Position numbers and translations under genes: made by a program. Below are positions 32,373 to 41,814 of a stretch of 64,000 nucleotides of DNA, in pieces. The notes beneath the pieces were generated by a model. The model had not been told where the DNA came from. It ran no database searches and saw only the letters and a program-made list of their open reading frames with translations. Within the stretch, counting starts at the first letter, position 1. Each line of letters starts with the position of its first letter. This stretch comes from Herminiimonas sp. (GTDB lineage: Bacteria > Pseudomonadota > Gammaproteobacteria > Burkholderiales > Burkholderiaceae_D): NCBI GenBank assembly GCA_028292265.1, contig JAQGMR010000018.1:37174-101173 (forward strand), in the 5' to 3' direction.

Positions 32373-33755
32373 ATGGAATTCATCAAGGTTACCGAAATCA
32401 CTGGTGAGGCGCGAGACCGCTTATTGACGCTTGAGGAAAGCACTTTTGCCGACCTGAAGGCGATTGAGGTTGCGCCCAAAAAACTCTCGGCTGCCGTTTC
32501 GGCTTTTGCCAATACGGTTGGAGGCGACTTGTACATTGGGATCGCAGAGACCGTGTTTTTCGGAGCTAAGACTCGACATTGGAGAGGCTTTAAAGATCAA
32601 GAGGCGGCGAACGGCCATATACAGTCGCTGGAAGCCCTTTTCCCGCTCGGTGCTGAGTACTCGTATGCGTATCTAAGTGCTCCTGGCTCTAACGGCCTGG
32701 TGCTGCATGTCTCCGTCCAAAGAACCGCGCAGATAGCTAGAGCGCATGACAAGAAGGTTTATGTAAGGCGGGGCGCCCAGAATCTTCCGGTAACGGGGAA
32801 GTCGCTCGAAACGCTCAAGCTCACAAAGGGAATCGAGAGCTATGAAAGACAAACAGTTGATGTTGATCTTTCCAGCCTCACGGAATCCGAGGTTCTCAAG
32901 CAGTTTGTAAAACAAATAGTCCCGAATGCTGATCCTAAGACGTTTTTGAAAAAACAAAACCTGATTAAGGGAACGAAGCCGACTGTGGCGGCTGTATTGT
33001 TATTCGCGGAGGAGCCGCAAGCGGCCCTGCCCAAGCGTTCCGGTGTAAAACTCTACCGATACAAAACTACCGGCGCAGCAACGAGAGAGACGCTTGCGGG
33101 AAATCCGAAATCGATTGAAGGGCCAGTTGTTTCTCTAATAAAGAATGCAGTTCGAGAAACGGTAGAAATGGTTGAGGGAATTCAGAAACTTGGAGCGTCT
33201 GGACTTGAGCCGGTGAAATATCCAATCGAAACGCTGCATGAAATTGTTGCCAATGCCATTCTCCATAGGGATTACAGCGTTGCAGCCGATGTATTAATTC
33301 GCGTTTTTGACAATCGCGTTGAAATCGAAAGTCCCGGGCTGCTTCCTGGGCAGGTGACCACCAGGAACATTTTGAATGAACAATTTGCAAGGAATGGAAT
33401 ACTCGTGCGCCTTGCAAACAAGTTCCCAGACCCGCCGAATAAAGATGTCGGAGAGGGGCTCAACACTGCGTTTAAGGCCATGCAGAAACTGCGGCTAAAA
33501 CCACCGGTAATCGAGGAAACAGAGAATGCATTTCTTGTGCAAATCAGGCATGACCCATTAGCCTCACCAGAGGAATCGGTGATGGATTATTTGCAAAATC
33601 ACGCTGAGATTACCAATCGAATAGCCAGAGCTCTAACGGGAATAACTTCGGAGAACACCATGAAATTGGTGTTCTTGAGGCTGCACGGGCGCGACCTTAT
33701 TGAGCGCGTACCAGACAAAAAAGGACCGGCGGCTGCCTGGCGTAAGAAGGTGTGA
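32373..33755 (+). CDS. AlbA_2/Schlafen-type protein with HATPase-like C-terminal domain
   Basis: The 460-residue protein has an N-terminal AlbA_2 (Schlafen-like) domain: LTLEESTFADLKAIE, SAFANTVGGDLYIGIAE, then KKVYVRRGAQNLPVTGKSLE. A COG2865-type ATP-binding module follows with LHEIVANAILHRDYSVAADV, VFDNRVEIESPGLLPGQ and the VGEGLNTAFKAM glycine box. A winged-helix-like C-terminus ends it. Such proteins are annotated as transcriptional regulators or RecG-like and some occur in defence islands. The sequence is clearly AT-richer than the host genes. Activity is unknown. Confidence 0.82.
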   Translation: MEFIKVTEITGEARDRLLTLEESTFADLKAIEVAPKKLSAAVSAFANTVGGDLYIGIAETVFFGAKTRHWRGFKDQEAANGHIQSLEALFPLGAEYSYAYLSAPGSNGLVLHVSVQRTAQIARAHDKKVYVRRGAQNLPVTGKSLETLKLTKGIESYERQTVDVDLSSLTESEVLKQFVKQIVPNADPKTFLKKQNLIKGTKPTVAAVLLFAEEPQAALPKRSGVKLYRYKTTGAATRETLAGNPKSIEGPVVSLIKNAVRETVEMVEGIQKLGASGLEPVKYPIETLHEIVANAILHRDYSVAADVLIRVFDNRVEIESPGLLPGQVTTRNILNEQFARNGILVRLANKFPDPPNKDVGEGLNTAFKAMQKLRLKPPVIEETENAFLVQIRHDPLASPEESVMDYLQNHAEITNRIARALTGITSENTMKLVFLRLHGRDLIERVPDKKGPAAAWRKKV

Positions 33756-34239
33756 GTTCGCCGATGGATAACACGATTAATAAAGCGCCTGATATCTGCT
33801 GCCCTCTCATTGGGTACGCAAAGTGTAGTCTCGCCTTAAAAAACCGCCTGCGGCAGCTGGGATTGGGCGACTGACTTTTAGGTGCCAAATCTCTTTAGGA
33901 GTGCTGGCAGCAGCGGCGCAAGAGGCGTCAGGGCGATCAAGCCCCGGATAAAATTATCCGTGGTCGCAGGACGTTGGTTTCACGATTCACAGATTTATGA
34001 GCGGTCGCTCCCGAGAACAGGGGGCGGGAAGCCGGCGCAGGGTTTTTACGACTTCCTCGTAATACCGCGATTGCGTAAGCACAGAGGGGTGTACCCAGTT
34101 CTGGAGACACCTGCATTCAAGCACGCTTCAATTTCGACCTCTCCCACGAAAAACCGGTCTTAGATTCGTCAGGCCTTGGGGACGCCAGCATGATGCAGGT
34201 CTTTGTGTCCAATGCGATATCATCGACGTGCAGTAAAAG
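33756..34239. other. gene-poor junction between cargo and host chromosome
   Basis: I find no convincing gene or tRNA in this stretch. A + strand frame at 33882-34163 has unconvincing composition and no ribosome site. The right attachment site could be here, but the left end is outside the window, so the repeat cannot be tested. Confidence 0.4.
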
Positions 34240-34296
34240 AGAAGGCCGGGCTACACCGTCACGATACAGCGACGAGGTAGCCGGCCTCTTTTTTTG
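34240..34296 (+). terminator. hairpin with T run near the cargo/host boundary
   Basis: AGAGAAGGCCGGGCTAC pairs imperfectly (one bulge) with GTAGCCGGCCTCTT, followed by seven T residues. The loop is about 20 bases. It reads as a rho-independent terminator on the + strand, though no + strand gene ends close by; it may be the remnant terminator of a lost host gene. Confidence 0.55.
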
Positions 34297-34556
34297 CCTA
34301 TAAAAAGCGTGAGGCACTGCTGTACACGTCGCACGGACGCCTACTTCGGGCTAAGCCGATTGCACCCGAACCGCTGTCAAACTGCGTGAGCGAAGGCGAG
34401 GCCTTCGTAAAAAATTTCAAAGCGCCCCTCTGCGGCAACGACACGTTTCTTGAGAGCCAGTCGCGTTATTTCAGATAGCGCGTTACTTAATGCGCGGCAT
34501 CGCTGTCGAAATCTCGACACGAGTGCCGTGCTCCGTAAAGCGCTGGAAAACGCATG
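34297..34556. other. intergenic stretch, no gene seen
   Basis: No supported coding frame, RNA or repeat is visible between the hairpin and the end of the lipoprotein esterase gene. Confidence 0.4.
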
Positions 34557-35954
34557 CTATTGCGTAATCTCCAGATACACCACATGCCCCTCGGCCGCCG
34601 GCCACGTCCGGCCGACAATGCGCTCACCGTTAAAGTCGGCAATCATGCCGCGCTGCGTGTCCTCGTTCAAAAGCAGCTTGCTGGTCGAGAGGCCTGCGCC
34701 GCTTGGAGGCAGGCCGGGTGGCAGTTTGCCGTCAAGCCGCATGCGGTCGCGCCCTGCATCAAGATAGCCGCGGGGCCGGGTCAGCACCACAATCTCCTTG
34801 GCGCTTTTGTCGCTAGCCGCGATCCGTTCCGGTCGCATGTTGATCAGGTCACTGGAGCGCGGGAGCGGGCTGCGGTAGATGTGGGTCGTCGCATAGCCTG
34901 GCGCCGAAATCACGAACTCGTACGGCGTGTCGGAACGTGCCGCGAAAGGCCCCCAACGGCCGTCGTCGGCGACGGTCTGGCTATAGTCTGCGTCGCCGAG
35001 ACGGCGGCCCGCGCTGTCGTCGTCGACTCCGCTTACAGCATAGATATCAAGCTTCGCACCGGGTAGCGGCAGATTGTCGGAATAGTCGCCGGAAGTCGGG
35101 TCCGCAGGCTTCAGTCCCATGCCGTTAATCACGCCGGAAAGGTTTATGCGAGATTCTTTGCGGATGCCAGCGTTGGTCGGCGCAACGCCGGTGATGAAGC
35201 GCCAGGTTGCCTCAAACGCCGGCTCGCTATAGGAGGTCTCGCGGTGGTCGATGCGTGGTATGACTACGTTGGTTGCACCTTTTAGCGCTGGGCCGTCCGC
35301 CTTGATGTTGGTGGGAGTGCCTTTCTTTCCGAACCATACGCCGTCGGGACTGGCGTACTTGTCGTTATCCTCGGAGCGAATTACGAGCCATTCAACTGGT
35401 CCAATTACCTCGCTGCCTGCGGCATCCTTTGGCGCATTCAACGCCTTCAGGAACGGCCCGGTTCCAGAGAATTCGCTGCCCTCGTTGTAGCCCGGGATCG
35501 CCCATACGCCGTGGTTTGGTGTGCCACCAAGGACGGCTTTGGAGACGGTCCGTACGCCCTCCGGATCATTCTGTATGTAATTGCGGATCGCATAGCCGCC
35601 TCGCGAATTGCCGACCAGGATTACCTTGCTGGCGCCGGTGTTCTTGAGTACCGTGGCGATTTCAGACTTCAGGAATGCGGTGGCCTCCGCAATCGACGTA
35701 CGGCCCGTTTCTGGCTTGCTGTCGTCGTTTCGAGCAAGCGGATAGGGCGGATTGACGGCATGCAGTTTGCTGCGCGGCCAGCCATTGCTCTCGAAGCGCC
35801 AGAAGGTGGTTTGCCATAGCGCGGCGTTGTCTCCGTTTCCTGGCATGAAGACAATAGGCAGGGCTTCGTCCGGTCTGAATTTGTGCTCGGTGGAGGCGCA
35901 CCCGGCAAGGAGCAACGCGATGGCGAAGGGTAGCAGCCGCAGGTTTTTTGGCAT
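34557..35954 (-). CDS. lipoprotein alpha/beta-hydrolase (esterase/lipase-like)
   Basis: I start at the ATG at complement 35952-35954; the longer frame runs through the tandem repeat. The 465-residue protein has a lipoprotein signal (LLPFAIALLLAGCAST, lipobox LAGC), then VILVGNSRGGYAIRNYIQND with nucleophile serine in G-N-S-R-G, and GGTPNHGVW. The C-terminal 170 residues form a separate beta-rich part (PYEFVISAPGYATTHIYRSP), perhaps carbohydrate- or polymer-binding. It probably acts on an ester at the outer membrane or in the periplasm. Confidence 0.75.
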   Translation of the reverse strand: MPKNLRLLPFAIALLLAGCASTEHKFRPDEALPIVFMPGNGDNAALWQTTFWRFESNGWPRSKLHAVNPPYPLARNDDSKPETGRTSIAEATAFLKSEIATVLKNTGASKVILVGNSRGGYAIRNYIQNDPEGVRTVSKAVLGGTPNHGVWAIPGYNEGSEFSGTGPFLKALNAPKDAAGSEVIGPVEWLVIRSEDNDKYASPDGVWFGKKGTPTNIKADGPALKGATNVVIPRIDHRETSYSEPAFEATWRFITGVAPTNAGIRKESRINLSGVINGMGLKPADPTSGDYSDNLPLPGAKLDIYAVSGVDDDSAGRRLGDADYSQTVADDGRWGPFAARSDTPYEFVISAPGYATTHIYRSPLPRSSDLINMRPERIAASDKSAKEIVVLTRPRGYLDAGRDRMRLDGKLPPGLPPSGAGLSTSKLLLNEDTQRGMIADFNGERIVGRTWPAAEGHVVYLEITQ

Positions 35955-35998
35955 TGTTGTGTCGCGTGTTGACGTAAGTGAGAGGGCCGAGTTTGAGG

Positions 35999-36082
35999 GT
36001 GACTCAGAGCGTAACTCAGAGCGTGATTGAAAGCATAACTGACAGCGTAACTGAAAGCGTGGGCCAGGGCGTAATGCAAGGC
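35999..36082. repeat. tandem array of a 12-bp unit (seven copies)
   Basis: Seven consecutive degenerate copies of a unit like GTAACTCAGAGC fill exactly 84 bases between the esterase start and earP. Changes fall mainly in the middle bases. Similar 12-bp periodic arrays occur at 39872-39943 and 61452-61584. Confidence 0.85.
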
Positions 36083-36406
36083 TTGCTCGGCCCAAGAAAT
36101 CACATCGAGATAATCTGCACCGGACCGGTATGCGTTTCGAGGGGCGACCAGACATGTGGAGCGGCTTCGAGGCCGGTTCACCGGCCCTTCGACATGCGGA
36201 CCAACGTTATCAGAAGGCCGCTACTCCAACTACTACAGAACGCCATCAAGCCGGCATCAAGCTCTCAGGCGGCCTCATGCATAATGCTCGACACCACGGC
36301 GCTATGCCTCTGCATGCAACGTGTGCAGGGCACCGCCGCCTATACTTGACGATGTCCCCCGATGTCGATATCGCGATTCGCATTTTCATCCGCCAGCCGA
36401 TCTTCA

Positions 36407-37564
36407 ATGCCGTCAAAAACCAGTATTCACCTGTTCTGTCGCGTGGTCGACAATTTCGGCGACATTGGCGTCAGCTGGCGCCTTGCTCGCCAGCTGCAGG
36501 TTGAACACGAGTTCGAGGTCACGCTGTGGGTCGACCACCTGCCGAGCTTCGCGCGCATTTGCCGAAATTTGAATCCGGAACTCGCGCGGCAATCGGTGGA
36601 GGGCGTCAACGTCAGGCATTGGAATAGCGATTTTGAACGCGGCGGCCCGCTCGATGTAGGCGATGTCGTGGTTGAAGCCTTTGGCTGCGCCTTGCCGCCG
36701 CCATACCTGCTTGCCATGGCCGCGCGACCAATAAAGCCGGTGTGGATCAATCTTGAATATCTAAGCGCTGAAGCCTGGGTAGAAGGCTGCCATGCAATGC
36801 AGTCGGTCCACCCGTCACTGCCGTTAATTAAATATTTTTTCTTCCCGGGCTTTACGCCGCGGACCGGTGGTCTGCTGATGGAGGTGGACTTGCCCCGCGC
36901 GCGCACCGCATTTGCCGCCGATACAAACGCTGCAACCGCATTCCTCCAGGCGCTTGGTTGTTCTCCCGCGCCAGGCGCGCTGCGCGTGTCGCTCTTCTGC
37001 TATCCCGATGCGCCGGTTATAACGCTGCTCCACCTCCTGGAGGCCGACGAACGGCCTTCGTTCTGCATGGTGCCGGAAGGCGTTGCAACTGAAGCGGTGT
37101 CAGCGTTCCTGGGGAAGGCTGCCGCGGCCGGCGTGAGTGTTACCCGGGGCAGCCTGACCCTGCGCGTTATACCGTTCCTGGATCAGTCTGAATACGACCG
37201 GCTGCTCTGGTCCTGTGACCTGAACTTTGTACGCGGCGAGGACTCCGCGGTCCGAGCCCAGTGGGCCGAGCGGCCGTTTGTCTGGCAAATCTATCCGCAG
37301 GACGAATTGGCGCATCTGGTCAAGCTCCGCGCATTCCTTGCGCGCATGTGCGCCGGAATGTCGCCGCCAGTCAGCGAGGCCTTGCACAACCTCTTCCTGG
37401 CATGGAGTGGCGTGGGGGAATTCGCGCAAGCCTGGCCCGCCTTCCGGGATGCCTTGCCATATCTGCAAGCGGAAGCTTCACACTGGGCGACGCTATTGCG
37501 CCGGAACGGCGACCTGGCGGCCAACCTCGCCCGATTCGTCCGCAAAGTTGGAGGGATCAGTTAA
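36407..37564 (+). CDS. earP: EF-P arginine rhamnosyltransferase EarP
   Basis: The 385-residue protein is EarP, which transfers rhamnose from dTDP-rhamnose to arginine 32 of EF-P. The N-terminal [20 protein letters not shown] carries the conserved aspartates. [16 protein letters not shown] and the C-terminal [20 protein letters not shown] / [15 protein letters not shown] form the sugar-nucleotide site. I prefer ATG 36407 because the family begins near I-H-L-F-C; ATG 36362 adds 15 residues. efp follows 64 bases downstream, the usual linkage. Confidence 0.93.
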   Translation: MPSKTSIHLFCRVVDNFGDIGVSWRLARQLQVEHEFEVTLWVDHLPSFARICRNLNPELARQSVEGVNVRHWNSDFERGGPLDVGDVVVEAFGCALPPPYLLAMAARPIKPVWINLEYLSAEAWVEGCHAMQSVHPSLPLIKYFFFPGFTPRTGGLLMEVDLPRARTAFAADTNAATAFLQALGCSPAPGALRVSLFCYPDAPVITLLHLLEADERPSFCMVPEGVATEAVSAFLGKAAAAGVSVTRGSLTLRVIPFLDQSEYDRLLWSCDLNFVRGEDSAVRAQWAERPFVWQIYPQDELAHLVKLRAFLARMCAGMSPPVSEALHNLFLAWSGVGEFAQAWPAFRDALPYLQAEASHWATLLRRNGDLAANLARFVRKVGGIS

Positions 37565-37628
37565 AATACGAGGCTTTGATTTTTCTGGCGCGCAGCTTGC
37601 GCGTTCCTTCCGTCCACCTATCCCCGCT

Positions 37629-38186
37629 ATGAAAACAGCTCAAGAAATCCGCGTTGGCAATGTCGTCATGGTTTCCGGCGAGCCTATGGTCGTCTTGAAG
37701 GCCGAGTACACCAAGTCCGGTCGCAATTCGTCCGTCGTCAAGATGAAAATGAAGAATCTGTTGACCGAGTCAGGCCTCGAATCGGTCTATCGCGCCGACG
37801 ACAAGTTCGACGTCGTTTCACTCGATCGCAAGGAAACCACATACTCCTATTTTGCAGATCCGCTTTATGTCTTCATGGACACGGACTACAACCAGTATGA
37901 AGTCGAGGGTGAAAACCTCGGCGATGCCATCAACTACCTGCAGGACGGCATGCCCTGTGAAGTCGTTTTCTACAACGAGAAGGCAATTTCAGTTGAACTG
38001 CCTACCACCGTGGTGCGCGAGGTGATCTACACCGAACCAGCCGTCAAGGGTGATACTTCAGGCAAGGTTCTCAAGCCCGCCAAGATCGCTACCGGCTTTG
38101 CGGTTTCGGTGCCGCTCTTCGTAGAGCAGGGCGACAAAATTGAGATTGACACCCGTACGGGCGAATACAAGAGCCGCAGCAAATAG
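37629..38186 (+). CDS. efp: elongation factor P, arginine-32 type
   Basis: The 185-residue protein is EF-P with its three beta domains. The modification loop reads [12 protein letters not shown] with arginine at position 32, matching the EarP-rhamnosylated class rather than the lysine type modified by EpmAB. EF-P relieves ribosome stalling at consecutive prolines. A perfect hairpin terminator follows. Confidence 0.97.
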   Translation: MKTAQEIRVGNVVMVSGEPMVVLKAEYTKSGRNSSVVKMKMKNLLTESGLESVYRADDKFDVVSLDRKETTYSYFADPLYVFMDTDYNQYEVEGENLGDAINYLQDGMPCEVVFYNEKAISVELPTTVVREVIYTEPAVKGDTSGKVLKPAKIATGFAVSVPLFVEQGDKIEIDTRTGEYKSRSK

Positions 38187-38217
38187 GGTTCACGATTCTG
38201 CCTCTTAGGGCTTCAAC

Positions 38218-38245
38218 AAAACGCCGCGAAGTTTCGCGGCGTTTT
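38218..38245 (+). terminator. intrinsic terminator after efp
   Basis: AAAACGCCGCGAA and TTCGCGGCGTTTT form a perfect 13-base stem with a two-base gap. Because both ends are A/T tracts it can also end the converging gene at 38296. Confidence 0.88.
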
Positions 38246-38295
38246 GCTGTCTGGCGGGCTCGGCGGACCGCTCTGCCAACTCCCGGATCGTTCGT

Positions 38296-39762
38296 TCAGT
38301 AGACGCTCGCCCGCTTGTACGACGGGCAATCGTTCTGGCCCCATCTGCCGTCACAAACCTGCCACTTGCATTGCTCGCGCTCGAGGAAACTGCCGAGCCG
38401 CTCGCACTGCGCATAGGCGCTTCGCGCAACGTGGCGCGTCGGGCGTTCGGGCGTGCGTGCGGATTGTGGCTGCATTTCCGGGGACAAGCGGGGTGGAGGC
38501 GGTGCGCGCCCAACTCGGTCCCGGCTGGTTTCTGAAAAGGCCTGAAGCTGTAGCCGGTCCATTTCGTTGAGGCGCTCTTCGCGCGGACTGCCAGCTGCCA
38601 ATTGCGTCGCTTCGGTCGATCGACGTTTCGCCCGTTTTGCGTAGACACCCTTTTGTTTCAGGGCTGCCTGCTGCTGTGCGCGACGAACGTCCAGCGTTTG
38701 CACCTGCGCTCGCGCTGCTGGTGCCGTTTGTGCTGTTGCTGCGGTTGGTGCCGCCCCTGCTCGAGCAGGCACATCACCCCGCTTGATCGGCCGTACAGAA
38801 GGCGCTGCTGTCGCCACAGGCGGTGCCGCTTCAACCGGTGCTGCTGCTTGCGGTGGATTCGGCATGACGGGTGCCGTCGCTTTCAATGGCAGTGGCTCGA
38901 CCGGTGTTCCTGCTTTTGATGGCGCAGGCTCGGCTCGCGCTGCCGCGATGCCTTGGGTTGGCTCGACCGGCGCCGCCATGGCCACTTGATTCGACTCGGC
39001 CGGCGTTGTCGCGAGCGATTGGTTCGCCGTTGGATATGCAGCCGCGACTGGCGGCGGCGTTTCTGATTCAAGCATCGGTAGAGCCAGCGCAACAGAGCCC
39101 GGCTTCTCGGATTCCAGGAGCGACGCGCTTGACGCTTGCTCGCTGCCAGAGGCCGCATCGCCCGGAGCGCTGGACCTGGCGACTTTTGCCACCGATTTGG
39201 ATTTCGCGGCGGAACTGACCCCAGCGGCATCGGAAGGTTTTCCAACACCAGTCCACCACTCCATCGAAAAGCCGAAGGCAACGGCGCCAGCGACCATCAA
39301 ACTTATGATGGCGCGATTCAGGTTGCTCGATTCCCGAGCGGCGACCTCAATTTGAGGCGTAGCCCACGGCGGGAGAGCAGTTTCCCCGTTCGAGAAAAAC
39401 GGTTCCGCTGGGCCTTGCTGCTCACCATTGTGCCGAGGCGTGGGAGGAGCAGATGGCGGGATGCCGGGCATCCCCGGAGGCGGAGCTTCGATACCGGACG
39501 GGCGTGGGCGCCGTGGCTCAGCCGGCCTCAAAGGCGTCGCCGCCGAAGCGGTCCGCACTGGCGGCATGGGCAACACGTCGGTTTCCAACGGCAATCCGGA
39601 GACGGTGTGGAATTCCGCCTTGGCGAAGGCGCGTGCAGATGTTTCCCGCAGGTCGTCCGGGCCCGCGTTGGACGCGCGTCGGCGTGGCACTGCATGCGTG
39701 CCACAGGTATTACACACCAGATCGGAACCGACGTTTTCTCCGCCGCAATGTTCGCACTTCAT
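38296..39762 (-). CDS. zinc-ribbon membrane protein with long Ala/Pro-rich region
   Basis: The 488-residue protein begins with a zinc ribbon (MKCEHCGGENVGSDLVCNTC). A Pro-rich stretch follows (residues about 90-120), then one membrane helix near 152-168 (AIISLMVAGAVAFGFSMEWW) and an Ala/Pro/Val low-complexity region of some 180 residues. A Cys-containing C-terminus (CERLGSFLEREQCKWQVCDG) ends it. This end resembles short Cys-rich tails of other Burkholderiales membrane proteins. Function is unknown; an envelope-spanning scaffold is possible. Confidence 0.7.
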   Translation of the reverse strand: MKCEHCGGENVGSDLVCNTCGTHAVPRRRASNAGPDDLRETSARAFAKAEFHTVSGLPLETDVLPMPPVRTASAATPLRPAEPRRPRPSGIEAPPPGMPGIPPSAPPTPRHNGEQQGPAEPFFSNGETALPPWATPQIEVAARESSNLNRAIISLMVAGAVAFGFSMEWWTGVGKPSDAAGVSSAAKSKSVAKVARSSAPGDAASGSEQASSASLLESEKPGSVALALPMLESETPPPVAAAYPTANQSLATTPAESNQVAMAAPVEPTQGIAAARAEPAPSKAGTPVEPLPLKATAPVMPNPPQAAAPVEAAPPVATAAPSVRPIKRGDVPARAGAAPTAATAQTAPAARAQVQTLDVRRAQQQAALKQKGVYAKRAKRRSTEATQLAAGSPREERLNEMDRLQLQAFSETSRDRVGRAPPPPRLSPEMQPQSARTPERPTRHVARSAYAQCERLGSFLEREQCKWQVCDGRWGQNDCPSYKRASVY

Positions 39763-39871
39763 TCAAGGGGCCTCAACATGCCGCGATGGTCACATGGAAC
39801 TGACGTCACAACATTGACGAAGTTCCAAGAACCAACGCGTTGCGCTGCCTGAAAAGCGCTGCCCGAAAATG

Positions 39872-39943
39872 CTGCCTACGCATACTCCTACGCATACTCC
39901 TACGCATACTCCTACGCCTACGTCTACGCCTACGCGGCGTAAG
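39872..39943. repeat. tandem array of a 12-bp unit
   Basis: The unit ACTCCTACGCAT and its variants repeat about six times in the short gap between the zinc-ribbon gene and the reductase gene. It runs up to the stop of the reductase. The period matches the arrays at 35999 and 61452 although the unit sequence differs. Confidence 0.8.
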
Positions 39944-39946
39944 GTA

Positions 39947-40978
39947 TTACTCCCCCGACACCTGAAGGATGAGCTTCCCGAAATTCTTGCCCTCGAAAAG
40001 CATCAGCAGCGCCTCGGGGAATTTTTCCAGACCCTGCACGATGTCTTCACGCGACTTGAACGTTCCGTCCCGCATCCATTTCGCCATTTCTGCAATGGCC
40101 AAGGGGTAGCGGTCCGCGTAGTCGAACACGACGATGCCTTCCATGCGTGCCCGGTTGACCAACAGGGAGAGATAGTTCGCGGGCCCCTTGACTGGCGTGG
40201 TGTTGTTGTACTGGGAGATGGCGCCACAAATGATGATGCGGGCCTTGAGATTGATACGGGTAAGAACCGTGTCGAGAATCTCACCGCCGACGTTGTCGAA
40301 ATAGACGTCGACGCCTTGGGGGCATTTGGTCTTCAACTCCTCACGCAGCGAGCCGCTCTTGTAGTCAATGCAGGCGTCGAAACCCAGCTCGTTGACCACA
40401 AAGTCGCATTTGTCCTTCCCGCCTGCGATGCCTACCACGCGACAGCCCTTGTGTTTGGCCACTTGTCCGACAGTTTGGCCGACCGCTCCGGCCGCTCCGG
40501 ACACGACCACCGTTTGGCCTGGCTTGGGCTGGCCGACTTCAAGCAAGCCGAAATAGGCGGTCATCCCGGGCATGCCGAGAGCATTCAACCATTTGGGCAA
40601 CGGCGCAACTGCCGGGTCGATCTTGGCCAGCGCAGCCGATGCATCGTTGGCGGCGCCCGTCCAGAACTGCTGAACGCCGAGCACCCCGCTTACGTAGTCA
40701 CCGACTGCGAACAACGGCGACTTCGATGCCACAACCTTTCCAATGCCGCCGGCGCGCATTACCTCGCCGATGCCAACTGGCTTGATATAGGATTTGCCCT
40801 CGTTCATCCAGCCGCGCATCGCGGGATCGAGCGAAAGGTAGAGGGCCTTTACCAGGATTTCACCGTCCCGGGGCTCCTGCACCGGTTCGGAAGTTTGTCG
40901 CCAGTCGGTGGGTTTGGGCAGTCCGACAGGCCGCGCGGCGAGGCGAAATTGCTGGTTTGCGATGACGGTTGCGTTCAT
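39947..40978 (-). CDS. NADP-dependent oxidoreductase, CurA-like MDR family
   Basis: The 343-residue protein belongs to the zinc-free medium-chain reductases. It begins NQQFRLAARPVGLPKPTDW, has SLDPAMRGWMNEGKSYI, the Rossmann motif VVVSGAAGAVGQTVGQVAK and GVDVYFDNVGGEILDTVL typical of leukotriene B4 dehydrogenase/CurA-type double-bond reductases. It reduces alpha,beta-unsaturated carbonyls with NADPH. It is a stand-alone gene. Confidence 0.9.
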   Translation of the reverse strand: MNATVIANQQFRLAARPVGLPKPTDWRQTSEPVQEPRDGEILVKALYLSLDPAMRGWMNEGKSYIKPVGIGEVMRAGGIGKVVASKSPLFAVGDYVSGVLGVQQFWTGAANDASAALAKIDPAVAPLPKWLNALGMPGMTAYFGLLEVGQPKPGQTVVVSGAAGAVGQTVGQVAKHKGCRVVGIAGGKDKCDFVVNELGFDACIDYKSGSLREELKTKCPQGVDVYFDNVGGEILDTVLTRINLKARIIICGAISQYNNTTPVKGPANYLSLLVNRARMEGIVVFDYADRYPLAIAEMAKWMRDGTFKSREDIVQGLEKFPEALLMLFEGKNFGKLILQVSGE

Positions 40979-41185
40979 GTCGTACTCCAGGAATGGATGG
41001 AAAACTAAGTGATTGTTCGGCGCACAGCAGGCGGCCGACGCTTGAAAGAGGACTATAGCGCAGCGTGGAACGGTCGTGCTTTTTTACAAAAGTGTAACCG
41101 CCAAGGAACTTTCCACTGTTGCCAATGACCAATGGGGAGCCGGCTTGCTGGCAATCAACAACCTTACCCCCTTTCAGGAGATTCC

Positions 41186-41770
41186 ATGCTTCGATCCGAA
41201 ACCCTGTTTGGCAAACGTGATAACACGGCGCCAAACTCCTCCCTAAGCTCGACCGGTTCCGGCACCGGCTCCACGATGACCCCGACATCACCGGCACAAA
41301 AACCCGCTGGTTTCTCCTCGCTGTCCTCGGCTACGTCCTCTAACAATACCAATTCCACCTCTGGAGTGACTCCCGTGACCGCGACCGCACAGCCCAGCAG
41401 CACCAATGAAGTCGGCAGCAAACTGATCGTTGGGCCAAACATCAAGCTCAAGGGCGTTGAGATCACCGATTGTGACACGCTTGTGGTTGAAGGCCGGGTC
41501 GAAGCAACGATGGATTCGCGCGTGATTCAGATCGCCGAATGTGGCGCCTTCAAAGGCTCCGCGGAAATCGACATCGCTGAAATTCACGGCGAGTTCGATG
41601 GTGAAATCACCGTACGCCAGAAGCTGGTCATCTACGCGACGGGCAAGGTCTCGGGCAAGATCCGCTACGGCAAACTGGTTATCGAAGAAGGCGGCCAACT
41701 GTCTGGCGACGTGCAAGTCGGCACTACCGCCGCTTCCGCACGAAACCTGACGGTCGCAAAAGCCGTTTAA
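41186..41770 (+). CDS. bactofilin (polymer-forming cytoskeletal protein)
   Basis: The 194-residue protein starts at ATG 41186 after AGGAG. It has a Ser/Thr-rich disordered N-terminus of about 85 residues, then a bactofilin beta-helix: NEVGSKLIVGPNIKLKGVEI, TLVVEGRVEATMDS, HGEFDGEITVRQKLVIYATG and GKIRYGKLVIEEGGQLSGDV. Bactofilins polymerise without nucleotides and organise cell-wall enzymes or stalks. A terminator follows. Confidence 0.92.
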   Translation: MLRSETLFGKRDNTAPNSSLSSTGSGTGSTMTPTSPAQKPAGFSSLSSATSSNNTNSTSGVTPVTATAQPSSTNEVGSKLIVGPNIKLKGVEITDCDTLVVEGRVEATMDSRVIQIAECGAFKGSAEIDIAEIHGEFDGEITVRQKLVIYATGKVSGKIRYGKLVIEEGGQLSGDVQVGTTAASARNLTVAKAV

Positions 41771-41814
41771 GTACCACGCTCCTCTACGCCGTCCGGCTCC
41801 GCCGGGTGGTGCTG

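Noticed and set aside
33882..34163. Possible 93-residue gene at the cargo/host junction
   Set aside because: No ribosome site, low-quality composition and no recognisable motif.
1..34556. Phage integrase, tRNA or attachment repeats within the window
   Set aside because: No recombinase motif, tRNA cloverleaf or convincing direct repeat was found; the left end of the prophage is not included.
35999..36082. CRISPR-like array
   Set aside because: Units are 12 bp, contiguous and degenerate with no spacers; the same holds for the arrays at 39872 and 61452. No cas genes are present.
35978..36349. Open frame reading through the 12-bp array (SVTQSVTQSV-like)
   Set aside because: The regular peptide is a by-product of the array; no ribosome site, and it overlaps the EarP upstream region.
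36362..36406. Longer EarP start at 36362
   Set aside because: It adds 15 residues with no family similarity and has no better ribosome site than ATG 36407.
39869..41008. 379-codon + strand frame starting in the 12-bp repeat
   Set aside because: It begins with repeat-encoded TPTHTPTHTP and continues as antisense of the CurA-like reductase.
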